From contig CAVOPT010000007.1 in assembly GCA_963698165.1 (NCBI GenBank), positions 743,843 through 807,842 on the forward strand: 64,000 nucleotides of DNA. The letters are read 5' to 3'. Shown here in pieces: positions 55,874 to 64,000 of this stretch (within the stretch, counting starts at the first letter, position 1; every line of letters starts with the position of its first letter). The position numbers and the translations under genes were made by a program. The notes beneath the pieces are model-generated. The model ran no database searches and was not told the DNA's origin. It saw only the letters and a list, made by a program, of their open reading frames with translations. This DNA comes from JAAYUJ01 sp963698165. Lineage in GTDB: Bacteria; Desulfobacterota; Syntrophobacteria; Syntrophobacterales; Syntrophobacteraceae.

Positions 55874-57662
55874 TTTGGTTCCGGACAAGGGCTGTCAGCT
55901 TCTCGTCTGCCGGGGGACCGGCTGTGAATCCCAGAGGGCCAACGTCATCTTTGCCACCCTCAAGGACGAGGTGTTCAAGGCGGGTCTTGCTGACAACTAT
56001 GAAGTGAAATTCACGGGATGCCACGGGCTTTGCCAGATGGGTCCGACGATTGTGGTGGATCCCCCGGGCACCTTTTACTGCAATGTCACGCCCGGGGACA
56101 TCAAAGAGATCGTGGACGTGGACCTGGTTGGGGGAGAGAAGGTGGAGCGCCTTCTTTTCATCGATCCCAAGAGCAAGGAGCGGGTTTTCACCTACCACGA
56201 CATGGAGTTCTTCAGCCCCCAGCGGCGCATTGTGCTTCGAAACTGCGGGTTTATAAACCCGGAAGACATCGACGACTACATCCGGGTGGGCGGCTACGAT
56301 GGGGTACGGCGGGCCTTTTCCCTGACCCAGATGGAGGTCATCGAGGAGATGAAGAAGTCCGGGCTTCGGGGGCGTGGCGGAGGCGGTTTCCCCACGGGCA
56401 TGAAGTGGGAGTTCGCCAACAAGTCCCCGGGGGATCAGAAGTACATCATCTGCAACGCCGACGAGGGGGACCCGGGGGCCTTCATGGACCGGGCGGTGCT
56501 GGAAGGGGACCCCCACAGCGTCCTCGAAGGGATGATGATCGCGGGCTACGCCATAGGGGCCACCAAGGCTTACATCTACTGCCGGGCGGAGTATCCCCTG
56601 GCCCACGATCGCTCGCTCATCGCCATCGACCATGCGACCAAGAGGGGGTATCTGGGGAAAAACATCTTCGACTCGGGGTTCGACTTCGAGATCAAGGTGA
56701 AGCTCGGTGCGGGAGCGTTTGTGTGCGGCGAGGAAACGGCGCTCATGGCATCGATTGAGGGCAAGCGGGGCATGCCCATGCCGCGGCCTCCCTTTCCCGC
56801 GGTGAAGGGCCTCTTTGGAAAACCCACCAACATCAACAACGTGGAGACCCTTGCCAACATTCCCGTGGTCTTAACCAAGGGGGGGGACTGGTTTGCGGGC
56901 GTGGGCACCGAGAAGAGCAAGGGGAGCAAGGTGTTCGCTCTCGCCGGCAAGATCAACTTCAGCGGCCTGGTGGAGATCCCCATGGGAACGCCGCTTCGCC
57001 AGATCATCGAAGACATCGGGGGGGGGATTCCCAACAAGCGCAAGTTCAAGGCGGCTCAGACGGGAGGCCCCTCGGGGGGATGCATCCCCGCCGAGCACTT
57101 CGACATACCCATGGACTACGAGAACCTCACCGCGGTTGGCTCCATCATGGGCTCGGGGGGTCTCATCGTCACCGACGACACCACCTGCATGGTGGACATG
57201 GCCAAGTTTTTCCTCGGCTTCACCCAGAAGGAATCCTGCGGGAAATGCGTCCCCTGCAGGCTGGGGACCAAGAACATGCTGGAGACCTTGACCTCCATCT
57301 CCAAGGGCACTGCCACCATGGAGGACCTGGATCTGCTCCTGGAGCTGGCCGAGGATGTCAAGGCCGGGTCCCTTTGCGGTCTCGGCCAGACGGCCCCGAA
57401 CCCGGTGCTTTCCACCGTCCGGTACTTCCGGGACGAGTACGAGGCGCACATCCTCAAAAAGGAGTGTCCGGCAAGGGTCTGCCGTGATCTCATCAAGTTT
57501 GAGGTGAATCTCGAGACTTGCACCAAGTGCGGGCTCTGTTTCAAGGCCTGTCCGGTGGAGGCCGTCACATGGAAAAAGAAGGAGCCGGCCTTCATCATCA
57601 GGGACAAGTGCATCAAATGCCGCTCCTGCATCCTGGCGTGTAAATTCCATGCCATCGACTGA
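55854..57662 (+). CDS. NuoF-like NADH/FMN/Fe-S subunit, FDH cluster 3
   Basis: The 602-residue protein has the same motifs as the other copies and differs from copy 1 at only two residues that I can see (T6 versus I6; SKGTATME versus SKGQATME near residue 486). It should be exchangeable with the other copies. Confidence 0.94.
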   Translation: MHTETTSLVPDKGCQLLVCRGTGCESQRANVIFATLKDEVFKAGLADNYEVKFTGCHGLCQMGPTIVVDPPGTFYCNVTPGDIKEIVDVDLVGGEKVERLLFIDPKSKERVFTYHDMEFFSPQRRIVLRNCGFINPEDIDDYIRVGGYDGVRRAFSLTQMEVIEEMKKSGLRGRGGGGFPTGMKWEFANKSPGDQKYIICNADEGDPGAFMDRAVLEGDPHSVLEGMMIAGYAIGATKAYIYCRAEYPLAHDRSLIAIDHATKRGYLGKNIFDSGFDFEIKVKLGAGAFVCGEETALMASIEGKRGMPMPRPPFPAVKGLFGKPTNINNVETLANIPVVLTKGGDWFAGVGTEKSKGSKVFALAGKINFSGLVEIPMGTPLRQIIEDIGGGIPNKRKFKAAQTGGPSGGCIPAEHFDIPMDYENLTAVGSIMGSGGLIVTDDTTCMVDMAKFFLGFTQKESCGKCVPCRLGTKNMLETLTSISKGTATMEDLDLLLELAEDVKAGSLCGLGQTAPNPVLSTVRYFRDEYEAHILKKECPARVCRDLIKFEVNLETCTKCGLCFKACPVEAVTWKKKEPAFIIRDKCIKCRSCILACKFHAID

Positions 57663-57745
57663 GGTGCATGCCGACATGGGCAGGCATCTGCATGGCTTTG
57701 TGGTTTTCCTTCACTGACATCATCGAACCAGGCAAGAGAGGAAAG

Positions 57746-60463
57746 ATGGACAAGGACATCATTAACCTGACGGTACATGGCAGAGATTTCCAGGGGAAAA
57801 AGGTGCAGGGCAGGAGAGGACAGACGGTGCTTGAAGTGTTCCGGGAAAACGGCATCTATGTTCCCACCTTGTGCTTTCACCCCAAGATGCCGGCTTACGG
57901 CGGTTGCCGCCTTTGCATCGTGGAGATCGAGAATATGCGGGGACTGCCTCCAACCTGCACCACGCCCGCAACCGACGGCATGACGGTGCACACCCACACG
58001 GAGCGGGTCATCCAGGTCCGAAAATCCGTCCTGGAGCTTCTCCTCACCTATGGAGACCACAACTGTCTCCTGTGCGAGCAAACGGGGAGCTGTGAGCTTC
58101 AGGACCTGGTCTACGAGCACGGAATCGATCGAGTCCGTTACAAGTCCAGTTTCAAACCAAGTCCCAGGGACGATTCCAACACCATGATCGTGCGGGACCC
58201 CAACAAGTGCGTCCTGTGCGGCCGCTGCGTGAGGGGCTGCCTGGAAGTCCAGGTCAACGGCGTGATAGACGTGGCTGCCCGGGGATCCGACGCTTTCATT
58301 TCCACGTTCAACGGAGGCCCTCTCAAGGAATCCAACTGCGTCTTCTGCGGCGAGTGCGTGAACGTGTGCCCGACGGGGGCCCTCACCTACAGGCAGGCCC
58401 GGTTCAAGGGGCGCCCCTGGGAAGTGGAAAAGGTCGCGACCACCTGCACCTATTGCGGCGTTGGATGTCAGCTCGAATTGAACGTGAAGGACAACGCCAT
58501 TGTGAAGGTCACATCGAGCGAAAGCATCGCGGGGCCGAACAACGGGAGTCTCTGCGTGAAGGGCCGCTTCGGCTACGACTTCGTGAACCACCCGGACCGG
58601 CTGAAGATGCCCCTCATAAAGGAGCAGGGGGTCTTTCGGGAAGCCTCCTGGGATGAGGCACTCGACCTCGTGGCCCAGCGCTTTTCGACCATCAAGGCCA
58701 AGTCGGGCCCCGACGCCCTCGCCTTCTTCACTTCGGCCCGGTGCACCAACGAAGAGAATTACCTCATGAACAAGTTTGCAAGGGCGGTGGTCGGCACCAA
58801 CAACATCGATCACTGCGCCCGCCTCTGACACGCTTCCACTGTGGCCGGTCTGGCCGCAGCTTTTGGAAGTGGCGCCATGACCAACTCCATTGCGGAGTTT
58901 GAGAAATCAGACGTGATCCTCGTCACGGGCTCCAACACGACCGAGATGCACCCGGTGATCGCCTCCTTCATGAAGAGGGCCGTGAGGAACGGGAGGACCA
59001 GGCTCATCGTGGTGGATTCAAGGAGGATCGATCTCGTGAACCATGCGGAGATCTGGCTTCGCCAGAGGCCGGGGACGGACATCGCGTGGCTGAACGGCAT
59101 GATGCGGGTGATCATAGAGGAAGGGCTCTACGCCGCCGAATACGTGAATGAGCGTACCGAGGGCTTCGAGGAACTGAAGAAAACGGTTTCCGCTTACACT
59201 CCGGAGAAGGTGGAGGAGATCACGGGGATCCCCAAGGAGGATCTGATTGCCGCCGCAAGGCTTTACGCCAATGCTCCGGCGGCTTCCATCGCCTATGCCA
59301 TGGGCATCACCCAGCACATCAACGGAACCGACGCGGTGAAGACCGTCGCCAACCTCGCCATGCTCTGCGGAAACGTGGGCATAGAAGGTGGTGGGGTCAA
59401 CCCCCTTCGGGGTCAGAACAACGTCCAGGGGGCCTGCGACATGGGGGGACTCCCCAACGTCTTTTCCGGCTATCAGGCGGTGACGGTCGAGGAGAACCGG
59501 GCGAAGATGGCCAAGGCCTGGGGCGTCTCAAACCTTCCGGCGAACGTGGGGTCGACCATAGTCGAGATCATCGATGCCGCGGGCAGGCACAAGATCAAGG
59601 GCCTCTACATCATGGGCGAAAACCCCATGGTGAGCGACCCCGACCTCCATCACGTGGAAGAGGGGTTGAACGGCCTCGATTTTCTCGTGGTCCAGGACAT
59701 CTTCCTGACGGAGACGGCAAAGATGGCCGACGTGGTGCTCCCCTCCGCCTGCTTCGCCGAAAAGGACGGGACTTTCTCCAACACGGAGCGCCGGGTGCAG
59801 CTCATTAGAAAAGCGGTTGAGCCCCCGGGCGAGGCCCGCCCCGACTGGGAGATCCTCTGCGGCATTGCCCAAAAGATGGGCTATCCCATGGCCTACGCGG
59901 ACGCCGAGGCCATTTTCGCCGAAATCGCCTCGGTTACCCCCTCCTACGCAGGGATGACCTTTGATCGCCTTGCCCACGGAGGCCTCCAGTGGCCCTGTCC
60001 AACCTCCGACCACCCGGGTACCAGGTACCTTCACAAGGACCGCTTCGTCCGGGGAAAGGGACTCTTCCACGCCATCGAGTGGACCCCCCCGGCGGAGCCA
60101 ACCGATGAACACTACCCGTTCATCCTCACCACCGGACGGGTCCTCTACCAGTACCACACGGGCACCATGAGCCGCCGCTCCGTGGGGCTCAACGAGCGGT
60201 ACCCCGAGTGCCTCATCGAAATCAACCAGGAAGACGCCGAGCGCCTCGAAATCGAAAACGGAGAGAAAATCAGGGTCGTCTCCAGGCGCGGAAGAATCGA
60301 AGCCAAGGCCAAGGTCGGCGACATGACCGATGTGGGCACCATCTTCATCCCCTTCCACTTCGCCGAAACCGCCGTCAACAAACTCACCATCGCCGCCCTC
60401 GACCCCATCGCCAAAATCCCGGAATACAAGGTCTGCGCGGTCAGAGTCGAGAAGATGCCCTAG
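57746..60463 (+). CDS. fdhA: Selenocysteine formate dehydrogenase FdhA, NuoG-type, copy 3
   Basis: The 905-residue product, with TGA at 58826-58828 as Sec361, is almost identical to FdhA copy 1. Visible differences include GRPWEVEKV (copy 1: GRPWDMQKV, residue ~225), RNGRTRLIV (RNGRSRLIV), EINQEDAERL (EINEEDAERL), KVGDMTD (KVCDMTD) and the last residues (VEKMP versus VEKTAQA). All Fe-S cysteines of the NuoG-like N-terminus are present, as is CTYCGVGC. It closes FDH cluster 3. Confidence 0.95.
58826..58875 (+). promoter_or_regulatory. SECIS element in fdhA copy 3
   Basis: Same hairpin as copy 1: GTGGCC and GGCCGC around GGTCT, 18 bases after the UGA. Confidence 0.85.
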
Positions 60464-60749
60464 CAAAGGCGCGGTGTCGGACTTGTCTCAACGGACTGGG
60501 TGGCCCGGGCAACTCGTTGCCTGGGCCCGAAGGACAGCGACTATCCAATAGAATGAACCTGACGTGGCACCAGCAACTCTGGCTGAAGGATCAATAAGCA
60601 AAAGCCCGCTTTTGGCGGGCTTTTCTTTTTGGGGCTGAGAACGTAACTTCTCAATAATTATAGGTAAGGGCAGGCAAGGGTGTGCAGAGGCACACCGCAG
60701 CGTGTGCGAGGATGGGGTTGCTCTTTGGCATCTTGGGAATGGATATGTG
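60464..60749. other. Intergenic region between FDH cluster 3 and IS remnant
   Basis: A hairpin at 60503-60526 (GCCCGGGCAA with TTGCCTGGGC) precedes the intrinsic terminator at 60600-60630. No gene is supported. Confidence 0.5.
60600..60630 (+). terminator. Intrinsic terminator after FDH cluster 3
   Basis: AAAAGCCCGC pairs with GCGGGCTTTT over a five-base loop, followed by CTTTTT. It starts 137 bases after fdhA and can also act for the minus-strand transposase gene, since A-runs flank the other side. Confidence 0.9.
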
Positions 60750-61751
60750 TCATGCAGGCTGGGGAGATCGGTTGCGGATCAATTCAGCCAGCTTTGGAAT
60801 GAGATGGGTTTGTTCCAGTCGATCCTTGAGGTATTGCCAGAACGTGATTTTCAATTTGCGGCATGTTTTCTTCAGGGTCGCAAAGGTGTCTCGGCTTCGC
60901 CGGCCCGCTTCACTTCGGGTTCCGCCGCTGATCTTGCGCCTTTTCACGTAGTCGCGGATGCCGTTTTCGCTCAGATTGTTGTGCAGCGGGATGTGCGGAT
61001 GCCGTAACACCAGGAGGAGCTCGGACTTGTTGTTGTGGATCCGCTTGAGGGCATTGTTCAATTGAGTGCTCGATGTTCGGTTCGTAAAGAGATCGTCAAA
61101 AGCGGCATCCAAACGGTCGGCCTCGGAAGGCTGTGGATTGGCCTTATAGGCTTTCAGCTCATGATAGAGCTGCCAGAGCCGTTCCCGCACCGTATCGAGG
61201 TCCTCCTTGCCCTTGTCGCTCACGGGGGTGATCTTGTTGATGCTTCTTTCGGCGTGGATCCAGCAGAGGGCATGAACAAGCACATTGAATTGACCGGCGG
61301 CGTCGCTGACAACGATCAGATTCCTTGAAACGCCATGCTCGATGATGCTCCCGATCAAAGCGCCTTCAGTGACAATCTGTAAATGCCTGGCACCTTGGGT
61401 CCCCTTTTCCTTGAGGTGTTGGTCCCACTGCTCGTCATCAGCAAAAGAGCGAGGCTGATCCACTGACAAAAAATTGACCAGTCCACGAGGCAGCTTATTG
61501 GATTCCCAGTACGTCACGGCATCAGCATTAATGACGTAATCCGTGCGACCGGAGCGCAGTAGTCTCAGAAAGTTTATCCGACTCTTGCTGGAGGTGCTTT
61601 CGAACCAGGAAAACAATTCATTTCCGATATGCGTGCAGTAACCGTTCTTGCCCTGGTGGCGGGCCAGCAATTCCCGGATACATCCAAAATACAGTCCTGG
61701 TCTACGATTTGAGCGAAGTCTTTCGTAAACTTTTTGGATCCTTCCCGAGTA
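60750..61751 (-). pseudogene. IS66-like transposase, C-terminal part
   Basis: The minus-strand frame runs from 60750 up to beyond 61670 and continues without an initiation site to about 61750 (VYERLRSNRRPGLYFGC precedes the first possible start). Its sequence has the DDE transposase layout of the IS66 family: VSDAAGQFNVL with a catalytic D, then ALCWIHAERSINK, then HPHIPLHNNLSENGIRDYV near the end. The N-terminal part of such transposases is missing; the frame ends close to where the opposing transposase unit begins. It is most likely a 5'-truncated remnant. Confidence 0.75.
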
Positions 61752-61835
61752 CTGTGACGGGAGCCGTCAGTTTTCTATCGGGGCACGTCGGTTTTCGCTG
61801 GACACTCTCCTGGCTTTCCGATAGCATACCGTCCC

Positions 61836-63209
61836 GTGAAGACGTCGTGCGCCCCCAATCCCAACGATCCCGAGAAGGTCCTGCCGACACGGGCCAGGGT
61901 CAGAAAGCACCTGAGTGCCGATGCCTTGCTGCAAACGGTGCACGGCTGCTTTCACAAGGTCAAGGACCCTCGGACCGGCACACCGGACATCAGCCTGAGC
62001 GATGCTCTGATGTCGGGTTACGCCGTCTTCTCATTGAAGGATCCAAGCCTCCTGGCCTTTGACAGACGCCGCAAGGAAGAACCCCACAACCTCAGGAGCA
62101 TCTTCCATATCCTGAGGATTCCCAGCGACACCCAGATGCGCTCGATCCTCGACGAGGTCAATCACGAGGAGTTGCGCCGCTGCTTCAAGGCCGTTTTCTC
62201 CAGCCTGCAGAGGGGAAAGGCCCTCGAGGAGATGGAATACCTCGACGGCCATTACCTCATGCTCATGGACGGCACCCAGTACTTTTCATCCGAAAAGCTC
62301 CACTCCCCCTTCTGCATGGAGAAGACAAACTCATCAGGCGTAACCAGCTACTACCTCCAGACCCTTGGAGCGGTTCTCGCGCATCCCGACCGCAAAGAGG
62401 TGATCCCTCTCATGCCCGAGCCGATTTCCAAGCAGGACGGACAGACCAAGAACGACAGCGAGATCAATGCGAGCAAGCGGTTCATCTCCAAATTCCGCAA
62501 GGACCATCCCCACCTCAAGGTCATTGTCTGCCAGGATGCCATCAGCCCCAACGGCCCTTACATCCGTTTTCTCCAGGAGCGCAACTGCCGCTTCATTCTC
62601 TCCGTGAAGGAAACCGACCATGCCTACCTCTTCAAGCACTTCGATGCTGCCGTCGAGGGAGGAGAAGCAGGCGAGCTCATTTTCGATGATCCTGATGACC
62701 CTGAGAAGATCCACTGCCTGAGATGGGCAAACGGGCTTTCCATCAACGCCTCCCACAAGGACATCCGGGTCAACCTCCTGGAATACTGGGAACTGCGAGG
62801 CAAGGAGAAAAAACACTTTGCCTGGGTCACGGACTTTACCCTCACCTCGGATAACGCCTTTGAGATTGGGCGCGGTGGAAGGGCCAGGTGGAAGGTTGAG
62901 AACGAAACCTTCAACACCCTTAAGAACCAGGGTTACAACTACGAGCACAACTACGGTCTGGGGGGCAGGTACCTCAGCATGGTCTTTGTGACCCTCATGA
63001 TGCTCGCCTTCCTGGTGGACCAGACCCAGCAGCTCTGCTGCTCTCTTTTCCAATCCGCATGGAAGAAGGTCGGCAGCAAAAAGGCTCTATGGGAGACCAT
63101 CCGGGCCCTCTTCCACTGTTTTCTCTTCCATTCGATGGAGATGATCTATGCGGCCATAGCCTACGGCTTCCAAAGGGATCGGCCCGTGATCCTATGGGAC
63201 GATTCATAG
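61836..63209 (+). CDS. IS4-type DDE transposase
   Basis: The 457-residue protein looks intact. Probable catalytic residues are D145 (LMDGTQYF), D234 (VCQDAISP) and the glutamate in RWKVENETFNTLKNQGYN (about E355), a Y-(x)-E style motif typical of IS4-like/ISNCY transposases. Residues 50-110 form the usual N-terminal helical region (SLSDALMSGYAVFSLKDPSL). The start at 61836 is the first ATG with a reasonable frame; no clear ribosome-binding site. I could not define the terminal inverted repeats. Confidence 0.85.
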   Translation: MKTSCAPNPNDPEKVLPTRARVRKHLSADALLQTVHGCFHKVKDPRTGTPDISLSDALMSGYAVFSLKDPSLLAFDRRRKEEPHNLRSIFHILRIPSDTQMRSILDEVNHEELRRCFKAVFSSLQRGKALEEMEYLDGHYLMLMDGTQYFSSEKLHSPFCMEKTNSSGVTSYYLQTLGAVLAHPDRKEVIPLMPEPISKQDGQTKNDSEINASKRFISKFRKDHPHLKVIVCQDAISPNGPYIRFLQERNCRFILSVKETDHAYLFKHFDAAVEGGEAGELIFDDPDDPEKIHCLRWANGLSINASHKDIRVNLLEYWELRGKEKKHFAWVTDFTLTSDNAFEIGRGGRARWKVENETFNTLKNQGYNYEHNYGLGGRYLSMVFVTLMMLAFLVDQTQQLCCSLFQSAWKKVGSKKALWETIRALFHCFLFHSMEMIYAAIAYGFQRDRPVILWDDS

Positions 63210-63666
63210 CTCACGAGAATCCCTAAAACCCCATCAACAGCCTTCCCTAATCCGACAAGCCTTGCGGAATCTCGGGAGCTCGATGCCCTCAGGTCTCCGC
63301 CAAGGTAACTTATTGCCCGACCACGGCTTAGAGCCATCCCCTTTCAGTTCAAATACACCTGCCTCCCCCTCTCCTGAGCCCATGGCGACACCAAGCCGCA
63401 GCTCCTAGGGGTGGCTCCGGGAATTGCTGACGCTATTCCAGGTTACGTTTGTGGGTCTTGATAAATGGGCCAGTCACAACGCACCAGGTACTGTCCCGAG
63501 TATGTTCAAGTTTGCACAGTTCTTTGCTCTATTTGTTATCATGGCTTTCGGACCTGCGATTGCCAATAGTCAACTGCTCATCTTTAACATCCTGAAACAC
63601 TGTGCCTATGAAAGACGGCCATCGAGGTTAACTTATGGGGATCAAAAACAAATTCTCCTAAATTGA
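63210..63666. other. Intergenic region between transposase and patatin fragment
   Basis: No gene is supported. A short open frame at 63424-63666 (80 residues) has no recognisable features. The right end of the insertion sequence should lie here but I could not locate it. Confidence 0.45.
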
Positions 63667-64000
63667 CGCCAATGGGGGGCCTTCCCTCCCGTGCTCATGA
63701 ATGTGGGGGTGAACGAGAGAGTCTACCAGGAAATGCACGTGGACGGCGGAACCGTTGCTCAGGTGTTCATCTACCCTCCACGATTTCGGTTGGGTCAAAT
63801 GGGGAAGGATGCAAACATCCAGCGAAAAAGAATGCTTTACGTCATCCGCAATGCTCGGTTGGACCCCGATTGGATGGACGTGTCGCGAAAGACCCTGACC
63901 ATAGCGGGACGGGCCATCACCTCCCTGATTCATACACAAGGGCGAGGCGATCTCAACACGATCTATCTGCTCTCTCGACGCGATGGCCTTGACTTCAATT
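63667..64000 (+). pseudogene. Patatin-like phospholipase, 5'-truncated, continuing past the window
   Basis: After an in-frame stop at 63664-63666 the frame reads RQWGAFPPVLMNVGVNERVY then QEMHVDGGTVAQVF and continues to the window edge. GAFPP and the EMHVDGG segment are typical of the second half of patatin-like phospholipases, where DGG carries the catalytic aspartate. The N-terminal part with the nucleophile motif GXSXG is absent upstream, where only IS-flanking DNA is found. It is therefore a remnant, or a gene restarted at ATG 63697 without its catalytic serine. Confidence 0.65.

Larger units (their letters stand above)
53989..57665 (+). repeat. Duplicated segment shared with 36097-39775
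   Basis: About 3.68 kb covering the fdhC leader, fdhC, the NuoE-like gene and the NuoF-like gene are nearly identical to 36097-39775, including non-coding and synonymous positions; there is a net two-base length difference in the leader. Similarity starts at CGCGAAGGGGGGTGGTTCC and ends just after the NuoF-like stop (GAGGT). Confidence 0.9.

Noticed and set aside
63424..63666. 80-codon open frame between the transposase and the patatin fragment
   Set aside because: No ribosome-binding site, no recognisable domain, position in IS-flanking DNA.
1..64000. tRNA, rRNA genes or a CRISPR array
   Set aside because: Intergenic regions were read for cloverleaf arms and regularly spaced repeats; none was seen. 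A tRNA-Sec gene was specifically looked for and not found.

Overview
The window is a high-GC bacterial segment whose content points to a strictly anaerobic, formate-metabolising Desulfobacterota organism, most like a Syntrophobacter-type syntroph or sulfate reducer. That placement is inferred from gene content, not from a marker gene. The main signs are a NifI-regulated anaerobe-type nitrogenase cluster, five formate dehydrogenase (FDH) catalytic genes that all read an in-frame TGA as selenocysteine, an HdrA/MvhD/FDH operon, and accessory genes for molybdo- or tungsto-enzymes.

Layout. 1-5.6 kb: the 3' part of a NifA-like sigma-54 activator, a frameshifted membrane sensor-like gene, uppP, and kup behind a c-di-AMP (ydaO-type) riboswitch. 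5.9-15.2 kb: nifH-nifI1-nifI2-nifD-nifK-ferredoxin-nifE-nifN-nifB behind a -24/-12 promoter. 15.2-16.7 kb: a Nudix hydrolase and a Gre-like factor. 17.2-22.2 kb: FDH cluster 1 (NuoE-like, NuoF-like, FdhA with Sec). 22.5-25.2 kb: a GAF histidine kinase and an NtrC-type regulator. 25.7-34.5 kb: an apparent operon behind a consensus sigma-54 promoter, encoding a response regulator, a giant HdrA-GltD-HdrA fusion with Sec, MvhD with Sec, an Fe-S linker protein and FdhA with Sec. 34.5-36.1 kb: a decayed molybdopterin-gene tail, a VapBC pair and a MITE-like element. 36.4-42.5 kb: FDH cluster 2 (formate channel, NuoE, NuoF, FdhA with Sec and a frameshift). 43-51.3 kb: an FmdE-MoeA fusion, a ModE-like regulator, fdhD, a Tat-exported FDH (Sec) with its Fe-S subunit, and fdhE. 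51.4-53.5 kb (minus strand): an orphan cytosolic molybdoenzyme. 54.3-60.5 kb: FDH cluster 3. 60.6-64 kb: transposase genes and a 5'-truncated patatin-like gene.

How the parts work together (inference from families). Clusters 1-3 should couple formate/CO2 to NAD(H), perhaps also ferredoxin, in the cytoplasm, with the FNT channel moving formate across the membrane. The HdrA-MvhD-FDH operon looks like a flavin-based electron-bifurcating or -confurcating complex fed by formate. The Tat-exported FDH handles formate in the periplasm. FdhD, FdhE, the FmdE-MoeA protein and the ModE-like regulator would serve cofactor insertion and metal-responsive control.

The most striking points are seven selenocysteine proteins in 64 kb, three near-identical FDH segments that look duplicated or gene-converted, two sigma-54 promoters, and two almost identical operator-like palindromes flanking the FmdE-MoeA gene.
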